Positions 44,230-54,925 are shown, counted from the first letter of the stretch. The stretch: DNA of 64,000 nucleotides from Poecilobothrus nobilitatus (GCA_947095535.1 OX352772.1:165392615-165456614); one strand, 5' to 3'. A program made the numbers and translations. The notes: generated from the sequence alone by a model not told the origin.

Positions 44230-45360
44230 TGAGTAATTATACCAGTATGAACTATGTTAAAGGGTATAATAAATTTGCCAATACGTTTGTGACACCTTTA
44301 AGGAATCAAGCTAGGTATAGTATCGAAGGTATGGATCGGCTCAGAGTCGTAAAATTTGATTGCGCTATAGTGCAATATATTCGGGTAGCTGTCATACAAC
44401 TCCACAATTTAAATAAACATATCTCGCTAGTTAAACATCGGCACTAAAACATCTGAAATTTTTTAAAAGGTAGTCAAGTATTATAAAACCAGTGTATATA
44501 CTATACAACAGTGTATATTACTCGTTCATACGGTTATCCCAGAGTTGAAACAGTCTACTGCACTCTTCCTCGTTTTTAGTTTTAATTTACTTTGAATTCC
44601 ACAAATTTTTTAATGATCTATATGAATAAATCATAGTGATAATTAAATTATGAATTAGATATTGATTTTATCAATTAAAAGAAAATAATAAGCATAAAAG
44701 ATAAGTAATTTTCTTGTTATTAATAAAAGCACAATTTAATTCATAATTTAATTTCCACTATGATTAAGATTATTTACATAGACCGCAAAAAAATTTATAG
44801 AATTCAAAACAAACTAAAGATGATTGATATAATTCTTGTATGGATGTATCATGTACCTACTATCTATTGTGCAATTTCAATTTCTTTAATACTTTTGTTT
44901 GATCTGCTATATATGTCCATGAAGAAAAGGCAGATTTTATTTTTCTGTTACATTGCATGTGGCAGAGAAACAATTTTTTAAGGTGGCAGTTATAGTTATA
45001 ATGGAAATGCTTCATTAATTTTTTTTTTAATAGATAGGTACCTAAAATAGATAATTGTAGTAATCTATTACAAACTAAAAATTTTTAGTGTAAAATTAGA
45101 ATTGATGACATAAAAGTTTCTAACATACAAATTCAGTTAAGTATACATTTTTTTATTAAAAAAAACTAGGAAAATTACAATATAGTAGACTGTGTCAACT
45201 CTGGTATAGCCTATGAACGCAATATATCCTGTTTCTATAAAAATTGATCATCTTTTAAAAATTTTCAGATGTTTTAATACCGACGTTAACTACTGAGATA
45301 TATTTATGAAAATAGTGGAGTTGTATGACAGCTCCCCGAATCTGTTGGAAGAGCACAACC
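44230..45360. mobile_element. Fold-back / long-TIR non-autonomous element
   Basis: The arm at about 44385-44560 (GGGTAGCTGTCATACAACTCCAC; CATATCTCGCTAGTTAA; ACATCTGAAATTTTTTAAAAG; CCAGAGTTGAAACAGTCTAC) is the imperfect reverse complement of about 45180-45340. Between them, a second shorter inverted repeat (CATAGTGATAATTAAATTAT at about 44632 with ATAATTTAATTTCCACTATG at about 44743) forms an inner hairpin. The start carries the AGGTATGGATCGG-CTCAGAGTCG block also seen at 20620. No transposase is encoded; the small frame at 44760-44981 has no recognisable features. Confidence 0.65.
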
Positions 45361-45392
45361 AAATTTTACAGAAGTTGTTGCCATAAAATTAG

Positions 45393-46560
45393 ATCATCAG
45401 TAGATAGGTAGGCACTTGGGCCAGACAGGTCAGTAGGTCAAGGTCGCCCAGAAGTAGGTCAAGGCCATCCGAAAGCCAGACAGGAAGTATTTCAAGGTCA
45501 TTTTAAAAGTAAGTCAGACTGGCGGCGATCGTCAGTTGTTTATAAAGATTGTATACTTGGTTTAAGTAATAGGTATGCAGGAAAATAGTAGGAAAAAAAA
45601 TGCTTTTTCATACAATGTAAAGAGAAAAAAAAAATGTACCTATACTTTTCTTTAAAATTAAAAAAATGTGCAAACTGGTTTTTTAAATCTTAGAGAAAGA
45701 ATCAACAAAATTAATGCAATTTTGAGATGCATTTTTTTTTCTTTTTTTCTTGTTTTTTCTTTTTTTTTATGAAGTATTTAAAGAAGAGGAAATAAAAACC
45801 ATTAATTAATTGCGAGTATCACCGTATAAGATTTTATTGTTATGAAGAATGTTGACAGAAATATGAATAAAAAGAAAACAAACAGGAAATCGAAAATATC
45901 TAACATGTGATTTAAGTAATAGGCGTGAATGGAAATAGTAAGAAAAAATGCGTTTTTATAAAATGTAAAGAGAAAAATTTAAACAAATTAAGTGTACCTA
46001 TGCGAATTTTTAAAATTAAAAGAAAAAAGTGCAAAGCTGGTTTTTAAATATGAATCAACCTTGGCCAAATTGATATTTTGAGATGCATTTTTTTTTCTTT
46101 TTTTCTTGTTTTTTCTTTTTTTTTTTTGAAGTATTTAAAGAAGAGGAAATAAAAACCATTAATTAATTGCGAGTATCACAGTATAAGATTTTATTGTTAT
46201 GTAAGAATATTGGCAAAAATATGAATAAAAAGAAAACAAACAGGAAATCAAAAATATCTAACATGTGGTTTAAGTAATTGGCGTGAATGGAAATAGTAAG
46301 AAGAAATGCGTTTTTATAAAATGTAAAGAGAAAAATTGAAACAAATTAAGTGTACCTATGCGAATTTTTAAAATTAAAAGAAAAAAGTGCAAAGCTGGTT
46401 TTTAAATCTGAATTTTTTTCTTTTCTTTTTTGTTCTGATGAAATATTTAAAGAAGAGGAAAGAAAACATTATTAGTATTTTTTAGATTTTATTGATATGT
46501 AAGAATGTAGAACAAAAAAGATGTATTCTTAGGTTGTGTTAAAAAAAAAAAAACAAATTT
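45393..46560. repeat. Left terminal region of Polinton copy C with ~355-bp tandem units
   Basis: After a GC-richer stretch with repeated AGTAGGTCAAGG (45430-45540), units containing ATTTAAAGAAGAGGAAAT (at about 45777, 46132 and 46446), CCATTAATTAATTGCGAGTATCAC and AACAAACAGGAAATC follow. The unit is also present once at 28670-28800 beside copy B. The element-specific distribution and orientation indicate subterminal or terminal inverted repeat DNA of the Polinton. Poly-T/C runs lie in each unit. Confidence 0.6.
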
Positions 46561-46805
46561 ATTTATATGTTTGAAGTATTTTTTTCTTATTATGTATAAG
46601 CATTGATTAAGGATTATATAGTATAAGTAATTGTAAAATGTAAAAAAATTGTTAATAGAGAAAAATTCGAAGATTAGAAACGTTCGCAGGCGGTTCTTTC
46701 AAAATAAAAATTGAAAAATATAAAATTATAATAATAATTAATAAAAATTTAATTAAAAATACAAAAATGAATACAGAAAAATTCAATATTATATAAATTA
46801 AAGCA

Positions 46806-49800
46806 GTGAGTGTAAAAAGATTCAACATTTTTGGAAAAAAATTGGAGTTTGCCATAAATTCAGTACCAGACAACAAAGATCCAAAAGATTGGATTAAAAC
46901 TGGTATTGAAGAATTATTCAACAATTTACTTGAAAATGTTGATCCTAGTGATAAAATTGCAGTTACTTTTGGATGCCAAAGTTTTCATGAACGTGGTCCA
47001 GCCTGGATCAATTTTAAAAATGCAAAAGATCTTGACATTTCGGAAATTTGGGACGTCATTTCAAAAATTTTTCAAAGTAACTCCGAAGGATTATCTACAG
47101 ATACATTCTGTATAAATATAACGTATGTACGACTTCCAGCAGGAAGAGGTAGAAGAAAAAGATACAACAATTTTGAAGAGGAATGTAATAAAAGAAGAGG
47201 CATAATTACAATTAAAAACAATGATAATTTATGCTTACCACGTCCGTTAGTTGTTGCTATCTCTTTCATATAAAAAGAAATTGACTACTGTAAAATTCGA
47301 AAAGGTATAGGTCAACTTCAATTGAAAGGGGCGTTACAACTAATAAGAAATTCAAATGTATGTATTCCAGCAAAAGGAGCAAGTATCAATGAGCTCAAAA
47401 AATTTCAACTTTACCTCTCAAAATATCAAATTGTAGTTTTTGATTTCAGAGGAAAAGGAAAAACGATTATTTTTCAAGGTGAAGAACCTAAGGAAAAAAG
47501 ATTAAATTTGATATACAATGAAGGTCACTTCAATGTAATTACATCACTAACAGCAGCATTTAGTTGTGATTACTTTTGCCAAACATGCAATGTTCCATAT
47601 AACAATTGTCTTCCATATAATGATTGTCTCACGGATGTGCTCAGTCATGTTTCTTCTGCAAATCATCTCCGGCGTGTGACGTAAGTTTTCCAAACATTAA
47701 ATGTGATATATGTAATCGAATTTTTAAATGTCAAACTTGTTTTGATAATCATAAAGCAACATCATCTACAAATAAAAAATCTATTTGTACTCTTATAAAT
47801 TCCTGTAAAAAATGCTTTAAAGTATACAGAGCTGCTGCAAATCATATATGCTATATGATTTGTGTAAAAATTGTAATACAAATGTAGCTTCAGATCACCA
47901 ATGCTTTATTACACCATGTAAAGAATTAGCTGAACTGAAGAATATATTATATATTTTCTACGATCTCCAAACAACTCAAGATGATATTATCGGGGAGAAA
48001 CTTCATGAAGGTGTTGCAATAGGAGATATAATTGAATATCAGCCTGATTTATGTATTTTTGAACAACGTTGCACCCATTGTATATTATCTATTGTTGAAA
48101 GATGCAATTCTTGCGGACTTCGTCAACATGTGTTAAAACAGAATCCAATACAAATATTTTTAGAATATATACTCAACCAAAGAAAAATATTTGATAAAGT
48201 TATAGTTATTGCACATAATGGGCAAGCATTTGATAATCAGTTTTTAATAAACTATATCTTAGAGAAAACAATCATAAAACCAAAATTAATTATGAGAGGA
48301 ACAAAGATAATTTTAATGCTTCTAGATAACGTGAAATTTATTGATTCATTAAACTATTTTCCAATGCCGTTGTCTAGTTTACCGAAAGCGTTTGATTTAG
48401 ACATAAATTTGAAAAAAGGATATTTTCCTCATATGTTTAATCGTAAAAACAATATAAATTATAATGGAAAGCTGCCCGATCGTAAATATTACTGTTATAA
48501 TTCAATGGGTGCGTCGGAAAGAAAAATATTTTTTGAATGGTATGAAGAAAATAAAAACAAGTCCTTTAACCTTCAAAATGAACTTGTAGAATATTGTTTG
48601 AATGACGTAAAAATTTTAACAGCAGCCTGTATTAGATTGAGAAATTTATTTTTAAAAGAATGTAAGGTTGTTTATCAACAAATTAAATTTAAATAATACT
48701 GAAGGATTAATAAAAGCATTGATACTTCCTCCAGAAAAACTCTACTACCTGGTTTTGCCTATAAATCAAAATAATAAGCTAATGTTTTCCTGTTGTCGAA
48801 CATGTAGCATGGAAATGAATAATGTTGACTGCTCTCATGACGATCGCAGTAGATCAATTTTAGGAACTTGGGTTATAGATGAAGTAAGGGAAGCTGTTAA
48901 ACAGGGATACAAAATTGTGCAAATATACGAAGTATGGGAGTATACTATTAAACAATTTAATCCCCTTACATCACAAAAGGGGATTTATACTGAAATGATG
49001 AACAAGTTCCTTAAAATTAAACAAGAAGCTTCAGGCTGGCCTAGCTTTTGTAGAACACCAAAGGAAAAGTGTAAATATTTAGAAAAATTTTCCAAAGTGG
49101 AAGGCATAAATTTACAGTTTAACGAAATAGAAAAAAATCCTGGATTAAGATCATTAGCTAAATTAATGTTAAACTCTTTCTGGGGTAAATTTGGGCAGAG
49201 AGAAAATCAATCAAAAACTGAAATCATAAATGAGCCTTTTGAATTATTTACTCTTCTTACTGATCCTTCCAAGAATGTGAACCAAATAACTCCAATAAAT
49301 GAAAAAACAGTTTTGGTAAATTGGGAATACAAAGAAGAAACAGCTGAATCATTATTAACAGTTAACGTTTGTATAGCTGCTTACACTACCACACAACCTC
49401 GTTTAAAATTGTATTCTTACCTAAACAATTTAAAAGAACGACTTTTGTATTACGACACTGATTCAACAATATATGTAGCACGTGAAGGAGAATATAACCC
49501 TCCAACTGGAGTTTTCATAGGAGATATGACAGATCAGCTGGAAGAATATGGAATTGGAAGCTACATTACAGAATTTGTCAGTGGGGGTGCAAAGAACTAT
49601 GCATACAAAATTTATGGTACCAAATCCAAATGCGAAAAAACTGTTTGCAAAATCAAAGGTATTCGTTTAAATTATAACGCTTCACAAGAAATAAATTTCG
49701 GCTCTATGAAACAATTAGTTAAAAAATTAAACAATCTTCAGGAAATAAATATTACATTTCCTAGTATTCGTCGAACATACGATCACAGAGTCATCACTGT

Positions 49801-49945
49801 TCCTGAATTAAAGACATATCGAATAAATTCCAGAAAACGAGTTTTTGCAGATGATTATACTTCAGTTCCTTATGGCTTCAAAAAAAAAATAAATTTAATA
49901 ATTATTGTTAATATATTGCAAAAATTTTGTATTAAACTATTATAG
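46806..49945 (+). pseudogene. pPolB: Polinton protein-primed DNA polymerase B, palm segment deleted
   Basis: Family: replicative protein-primed PolB of Polintons. Seen in order are an N-terminal domain (GRGRRKRYNNFEEEC, NDNLCLPRPLVVA), a stop at 47271-47273, a cysteine-rich finger region (CDYFCQTCN; CFFC...CDICNRIFKCQTC, 47560-47740) with shifts near 47650 and 47860, and exonuclease motifs IFYDLQT (Exo I), IVIAHNGQAFDNQF (Exo II) and YCLNDVKIL (Exo III). The polymerase part then starts at ALILPPEKLYYLVLPI (48730), with motif B LMLNSFWGKFGQR and motif C LLYYDTDS. Between Exo III and LPPEKLY only about 90 bp remain, where the family has a few hundred residues including motif A (DxxSLYP). Motif A is absent, so synthesis activity must be lost. 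The true start codon is unclear. Confidence 0.92.
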
Positions 49946-50074
49946 TATTTTTTTTTTAAAAAAAATATCTTTTTAATTTTACAGTTTTTAATTTTCAGAA
50001 TGTAATCCAAAATTTATATATATATATACTGATTTTATTCAAATTCATAGTTGCAGTTTAACTTTTCAATAACA

Positions 50075-50998
50075 ATGTCAAAAGCACAAATAGTCTGTGA
50101 AATTCATCGTCCAGTTAGACGTACATTTCGAAGACGAAAAATATCTCAAAGAAGGTTAAATGATACAAGGGAAATTGATCTTGTAGATATGTCGCCCTAT
50201 CAAATAGTAAATAATGGATTCAAGTTCCTCTTAACTGTTATCGATATATTTTCAAAATATGCATATGCGGAAAAAGTTAAATCAAAGGCAGCAGATGACG
50301 TAGTAAGAAGTATGGAAAGGATTTTTAAAAGAGAAGCGAAGTCTCCAAAAAATATTCATTCTGATCAGGGAAAAGAATTTTTCAACAAAAAATTCCAAAA
50401 TTTAATGAAAATCTATAAAATAAATCACTATCATACTTATTCAGAAATGAAGGCTAGTGTTTGTGAAAGATTTAACAGAACAATAAAATCAATTATGTGG
50501 AAACAATTTAGTTTACAAGGAAATTTTAAATGGATTGAACTTTTACCAAAAACTAATTGAAAATGTAATAACACAAAACATAGTACAATTAAGTTAAAAC
50601 CAAATCAACTAACATCACAAAATGAAAAACAAATTCTTCGTTCAATTTACAATTACCCTAAAATATTTAATAAGGGAAAATTTAATGTTGGTGATTTTGT
50701 TAGAATTGCAAGATCTAAAGGTATTTTTCAAAAAGGTTATGAACCTAACTATTCAACTGAGGTTTTTAAAATACATTTCAAAAACAGGACAGATACGATT
50801 ATATATAGTTTAAAAGATTATAAAAATAATTTAGTTCGTGGTGGCTTCTATGAACAGCAATTAACTAGTGTCAAAGTCCCCAATGCTTATTTAATTGAAA
50901 AAATTTTAAAAAGAAAAGGTAATAAAGTATATGTGAAATATTTAGGCTTTGATAATAGTCATAATCAATGGATAAGTAAATATGATATTCTTCCATAA
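50075..50998 (+). pseudogene. INT: Polinton integrase with C-terminal chromodomain, one stop
   Basis: A retroviral-type DDE integrase that inserts element DNA. The ATG at 50075-50077 (MSKAQIV) is preferred over the upstream frame start. The basic N-terminal arm is RRTFRRRKISQRR. The catalytic core has the first Asp in EIDLVDMSPY, the second in IHSDQGKEF and the Glu in ASVCERFNRT, all intact. A TGA at 50558-50560 interrupts the frame after ELLPKTN, probably with a small deletion. The same frame then stays open to the end with an SH3-like part (NVGDFVRIARSKG, RGGFYEQQL) and a chromodomain (YLIEKILKRKGNKVYVKYLG, HNQWI). It is about 307 codons in total, a usual size. It lies 130 bp after the polymerase. 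Confidence 0.9.
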
Positions 50999-51000
50999 AA

Positions 51001-51460
51001 AAGTATAATAATTGAATTTATGTAAAACATTTTTTTTATTAAATGCAACAATGTTGTAAAAATGCTAATAGAAAAATATTTACTAATGAAAATTAATAAT
51101 TTAGGAATAGGTAAAAAATAAAAATAAAATTTTTTGATAAAAAGTATAATTAGAATTTATGTAAAAGATTTTCTTAACTTTAGAGCACTGTTAAAAGCAA
51201 CAATGTTGCAAAAATGCTAATAGAAAAATATTCCCTAATAAAAATACGCTTCACAAAAAAAAATTTTCTTTTTTATTTATTTAGTTTCTTTATTTTTTCA
51301 GATTCAAATAAATTTTCTTTTTATTTATTTTTCAGATTCAGGTTTAAAAAAATTTTCTTTTTTATTTATTTAGTTTCTTTATTTTTTCAGATTCAAATGA
51401 AGTTTCTTTTTATTTATTTTTTCAGATTCAGGTTTATAAAAATTGAAATTACATGTATTA
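51001..51460. repeat. Two local tandem repeats between integrase and acidic gene
   Basis: AAGTATAAT...GCAACAATGTTG...AAAATGCTAATAGAAAAATATT occurs twice (about 51001-51095 and 51140-51240). After this an 89-bp unit (AATTTTCTTTTTTATTTATT..., TTTTTTCAGATTCA) is repeated at 51262 and 51351. The pyrimidine runs ending in CAG resemble splice acceptors upstream of the acidic gene, which may be chance. Confidence 0.6.
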
Positions 51461-51613
51461 ATGAAAATTAGTTTGAATTGTTTCTTTGACTGTCCTATTC
51501 TGCATTACATTAAAAAGTCCTCCATATCTCAACAACTTCGTATAAATATTGGGTTTTAATTTGTTTTTCATTCATTCTTAACAAAACTCGACAGAAAGAA
51601 TTTAAAAGAAAAA

Positions 51614-51970
51614 ATGGACGGTTATTCAACAACATTTCCATTTACTGAGGGAACTGCAATAATCAGTATACCAAATGAGATTCAGGTTGATGAAATTACA
51701 TCCACTATAGATGATGAGGAATTAATTGAAACTGAAGAATTCATACCACCGTTTCAAATCTTAGAAGAAGATGCAGAGGAGCAACAAGTTTGGGAAATAA
51801 ATAACCAAGAAGGTATTCCAGGAATTTGGGATACCAGTGATGAAGAAGGAGATCCAGATTATTTAGAACAAGTTTGGGAAATAAATAACCAAGAAGGTAT
51901 TCCAGGAATTTGAGATATCAGTGATGAAGAAGGAGATCCAGATTATTTAGAAATTATACCAAATTTATAA
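51614..51970 (+). pseudogene. Polinton small acidic protein with 28-residue repeat (copy C)
   Basis: The ATG at 51614 opens MDGYSTTFPFTEGTA, then IDDEELIETEEFIPPFQILEE and an 84-bp tandem duplication (starts 51785 and 51869) encoding VWEINNQEGIPGI-W-DTSDEEGDPDYLEQ twice. In the second unit the Trp codon is TGA (51911-51913), and the frame then stays open to TAA at 51968-51970. Net charge is strongly negative. The homologue at 174-440 lacks the repeat. The function is unknown; an acidic regulator or chaperone-like role is only a guess. Confidence 0.65.
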
Positions 51971-52036
51971 ATAACAAATTACACCTAATTTATAAATAAT
52001 GAAATAAATAACAAATTATATAGTTACAAAATTGTT

Positions 52037-52565
52037 TTATTTAATATCTTTTTTTTGTAAAAATACAGGTATTTCATAAAAGAGTCGAGAAAAATTACAT
52101 CGTATATTAAATTTTTGAACCGGAATATAAATCTCTTCTTTCAACTTTGCAACATTCTTTTCTTCACAGGTCTTTATGTATTTTTTAACATATTCCTTTA
52201 CATTTGGCTCTGCAGTTTTATTATATGCAATTACTGCATGTAGGAAATCAATCAAATTGTAAAACTCGTCAGCTTCCTCTTTGTTAATGCTCAGATTCTG
52301 TCCTACTGTAGATTTTAATCAACTTTGTAAACATAATTTTGAATTTTCAATTGACTGCTTGGAAAATTTTTTTCTGAAATAGGTCATAAAATTTACACCA
52401 TTCATGATATTTTAAAATAATTGGTTTCATTCCAATCCAATGAAAAACACCTGCAACTTCAAAAAAATCTGTGTCAAATCCGACAACTATTTTTAATGTG
52501 TGACTTCTATTGAGAAAATATGTATAACTCAGCAACAAATTAATGCTAGGACTTTGTTCTTCCAT
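52037..52565 (-). pseudogene. Polinton uncharacterised protein, downstream of protease (copy C)
   Basis: The start ATG at 52563-52565 gives MEEQSPSINLLLSYTYFLNRSHTLKIV in part, then HWIGMKPIILKYHEWCKFY. A frame break lies between about 52347 and 52255, and the C-terminal part LHAVIAYNKTAEPNVKEYV ... IYVPVQKFNIRCNFSRLFY follows. Together with 770-1334 this defines a family of about 180 residues with no domain that I recognise. Confidence 0.62.
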
Positions 52566-52683
52566 TATTTTAATTACACTAAACTTTATTATTAAATGTT
52601 ATATCTCTTAGGAAGACATGATTGAGAAATATTATAATTTTCAAATATATGGTGAAAAGTATTTATTATATTTTTGTCATTTT

Positions 52684-53186
52684 CTATATGATTTTTTTAT
52701 TAAATTGTTTTAAAAAAGCGTTCATACTATAACCGCAACATCTATACCACGTATAAACACAACAATATTGCCCACAAACATCTGAATAGTTACTTTGTAA
52801 CTGTTTCTTATTAAAAATTATACATTGATTTTTTAAGTAACTTATTATTTCTAATTTATCTGGTTTTCTACCAAACGAATCAAAATATTCAACACAGCCA
52901 TTCTTTGGCTTAAAAATAGCTAACCAATGTGTTCCCGACAAACAAATAGCTAACAAATGTGTTAACCAATGTGTTAAAATCATTGTGTTTAACCAATGTG
53001 TTAAAACAAATAGCTAACCAATGTGTATTATCAGTTGATTTATAAACACTTGATTTATCAGTGTTTACAATTAAAAAAGTTTGTTTTCAATTATTCTGGG
53101 GAGTTGATCCAGAGCAAAAACTCCGTTAAAAAATTTACGTGTGTGTTTGTTCATTTAAATACGTCACTTATCTCTAGGGTATTCAT
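52684..53186 (-). pseudogene. PRO: Polinton adenain-like cysteine protease (copy C), front rearranged
   Basis: The catalytic part is in one open frame: His in GTHWLAIFKP, acid in VEYFDSFGRKP, Cys in YSDVCGQYCCVYTWYRCCG, end SMNAFLKQFNKK. Upstream, about 110 bp made of shuffled AACAAATAGCTAACCAATGTGTTA words (about 52935-53040) has been inserted between the His box and the N-terminal part (IEKQ, FFNGVFALDQLP near 53090-53160), destroying the frame. The ATG at 53184-53186 overlaps the upstream stop by one base (TGATG). Confidence 0.85.
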
Positions 53187-53518
53187 CAATCAAATTGACT
53201 TAAGTCATATACTTTAGTTGTTTCTTTAATATAATTTGATAAAAACTCTTTTTTGATTTTTTTATTTGTTATAATAACATCAAATTTTTCTAGTATTTGA
53301 CACAGCTCTTTATTTATTTTATCGTTGTACACAGTTCCAAAAGAGTAATTATCAAAATTATCATTTATAAAATCCCTAGTTGGAAATTTATACTTGAGCT
53401 CTTTTACAAACTTTTTACAAGCTTCTTTAAAACCAACTATACAAATATCTTTCGCAAGCAAGGTATTATTATCATCACTACAAAATGTTACATCCAGAAG
53501 TGCACAAGACAGTGACAT
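53186..53518 (-). CDS. Polinton small VD-type protein (copy C, parental)
   Basis: The 110-residue frame is intact. Landmarks are MSLSCALLDVTFCSDDNNTLL, AKDICIVGFKEACKKFVKEL, YKFPTRDFINDNFDNYSFG and a C-terminal DVIITNKKIKKEFLSNYIKE followed by VYDLSQFD. The order of strands and the VYDLS end parallel the longer plus-strand protein at 63633 and 6340 (IVDLQF...FLKELAI...IYVKGEQ...FLQKYIDS). The stop overlaps the protease ATG (TGATG). Its first 40 codons are also the front of the chimeric frames at the module junctions (55871-56560 and 58913-59602). The function is unknown. Confidence 0.65.
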   Translation of the reverse strand: MSLSCALLDVTFCSDDNNTLLAKDICIVGFKEACKKFVKELKYKFPTRDFINDNFDNYSFGTVYNDKINKELCQILEKFDVIITNKKIKKEFLSNYIKETTKVYDLSQFD

Positions 53519-53555
53519 TTTGTCAAATATTCAAATTTACTTTTATGTATGCTAT

Positions 53556-54482
53556 TTATAGTTTTGAGAATATATTTCGGTTTTTATCAATTTGTAAACT
53601 TGCATCAAATTCTCCATAAACAATAGCAGTCAGTGTAGATGTAAGTGGTTTTGATAGCCTTGCCTCAATTCTAACTGTACCTTGATTTAGTAGAATGGTA
53701 AAAGTTTTTATCTCTACCCGTTTGTAATTGTATTTGGCATTAGTTTTTTCCAATACAGCATTATGTGCTAATAGCACATTAGGATTAATTGTTACATGTC
53801 TCATAAATAAAGTGGCTTCTAAAATTTTCAGTTGAGATTCATCAGTATCATCTGCAAAGAGGTAAAAATCTGGTTTTTCTAATGTTAGGATAACTCGAAC
53901 ATCGCCATTGTTTATGAGAAGTGTAGGTTGGTTAAACATATCTAAATGTTGTTTCCCCATAAGTTCCACTACATTGCTATTTTGGTATAATTTTTGACGT
54001 TCTTTTGAACCACTATTATCTGTTATTGCTATATTTGGCTTATCTAACATCCATCCACCACACTCCAAATGCGTTGTAGTGGCATCCGTACCATAATTTA
54101 ACAATGATTCAATATAAGCTCTGTAATGATAATTGCCATCTGATGGAGATATATTCTTTCCATTTAGTTGAACATTGCATTGTTTTATTAATGAATGTAA
54201 CATATTATTAACCACACTTGGTTGTTGTATAGGTGTTCCAACAGTTTTATTACCTTTATTCCATTGAGTTCCATCTTTTTTTAAAATTTGTACTTTTAAT
54301 TTTAGATATGTCGAAGACAAGTCTCTATATGTATCACCGTACCCTAGTGAAACAAATTCTATGACAGATGGATTATCTAAAGAAGCAATAGGGTTATAGG
54401 AAACTTTTTCATATCGTAAAATACTTGACTGAATAGGCTGTGTTTTAAAAATATCAAGCTCTGATTTCATACATTCAATCAT
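53556..54482 (-). CDS. Polinton capsid protein, F54H12.2-like, internally shortened (unit 1)
   Basis: The 308-residue frame is intact from ATG 54480-54482. Landmarks: MIECMKSELDIFKTQPIQSS, SVIEFVSLGYGDTYRDLSS, YLKLKVQILKKDG, NNMLHSLIKQCNVQLNG, YHYRAYIESLLNYG, FNQPTLLINNGDVRVIL, FLFADD-type (FYLFADDTDES), YNYKRVEIKTFTI, then directly LLNQGTVRIEARLS and TAIVYGEFDASLQIDKNRN. The family usually has about 400 or more residues. Between KTFTI and LLNQ about 100 residues are missing, part of which survives in copy A at 2340-2570. If this is the double jelly-roll capsid protein, the deletion hits the second barrel. Units 2 and 3 differ at one or two residues only. Confidence 0.82.
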   Translation of the reverse strand: MIECMKSELDIFKTQPIQSSILRYEKVSYNPIASLDNPSVIEFVSLGYGDTYRDLSSTYLKLKVQILKKDGTQWNKGNKTVGTPIQQPSVVNNMLHSLIKQCNVQLNGKNISPSDGNYHYRAYIESLLNYGTDATTTHLECGGWMLDKPNIAITDNSGSKERQKLYQNSNVVELMGKQHLDMFNQPTLLINNGDVRVILTLEKPDFYLFADDTDESQLKILEATLFMRHVTINPNVLLAHNAVLEKTNAKYNYKRVEIKTFTILLNQGTVRIEARLSKPLTSTLTAIVYGEFDASLQIDKNRNIFSKL

Positions 54483-54505
54483 AATTATTCAAAAATATCT
54501 TTTTA

Positions 54506-54925
54506 TTAATTTTTGTTATTAACTTTGCGTCGCTTCGACGTAAAATAATTTAAATTATTAATGAGAGGTCTTTTTATAGGTTTTCTTCGTTTTCTTTTGC
54601 CTTGTCCATACATTTCATTGAGTTTCCGAACTGCACCTCGTCTTACATTTTTCATTATCTCTTTACTTCGATCTTGAACCACTTCTTTTACATTTGCACC
54701 TGTGGCAATATCAGATATTGCATTAATACCAGAGTTAATAACCTCTTTTTTTAATATATTAGCTCCGGACGTAAATATTGGTTTTAAATATCTAAAAAGA
54801 CCACCGAAAAAGCTCCCTAACCTTCGTCCCCTTTGGTAAGGTACAATTGAGTGTAACAAAGGACCAATATCCTCAAGACCTTTTCCTGATTGAACTAAAT
54901 AATATTTGTAGTACGCTCTCTCCAT
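54506..54925 (-). CDS. Polinton small glycine-rich/basic virion-associated protein (unit 1)
   Basis: The complete frame has 139 residues: MERAYYKYYLVQSGKGLEDI, RRLGSFFGGLFRYLKPIF, amphipathic ISDIATGANVKEVV and the tail KRKRRKPIKRP, TSKRRKVNNKN. It ends 23 bp before the capsid start and begins 46 bp after the minor virion stop. It is the only unit of copy C with this gene open; units 2 and 3 share a TAA. Confidence 0.75.
   Translation of the reverse strand: MERAYYKYYLVQSGKGLEDIGPLLHSIVPYQRGRRLGSFFGGLFRYLKPIFTSGANILKKEVINSGINAISDIATGANVKEVVQDRSKEIMKNVRRGAVRKLNEMYGQGKRKRRKPIKRPLINNLNYFTSKRRKVNNKN

Noticed and set aside
46652..46924. Minus-strand hydrophobic frame near the polymerase start
   Set aside because: Antisense to the polymerase N-terminus and AT-rich leader; composition explains the apparent membrane segments.
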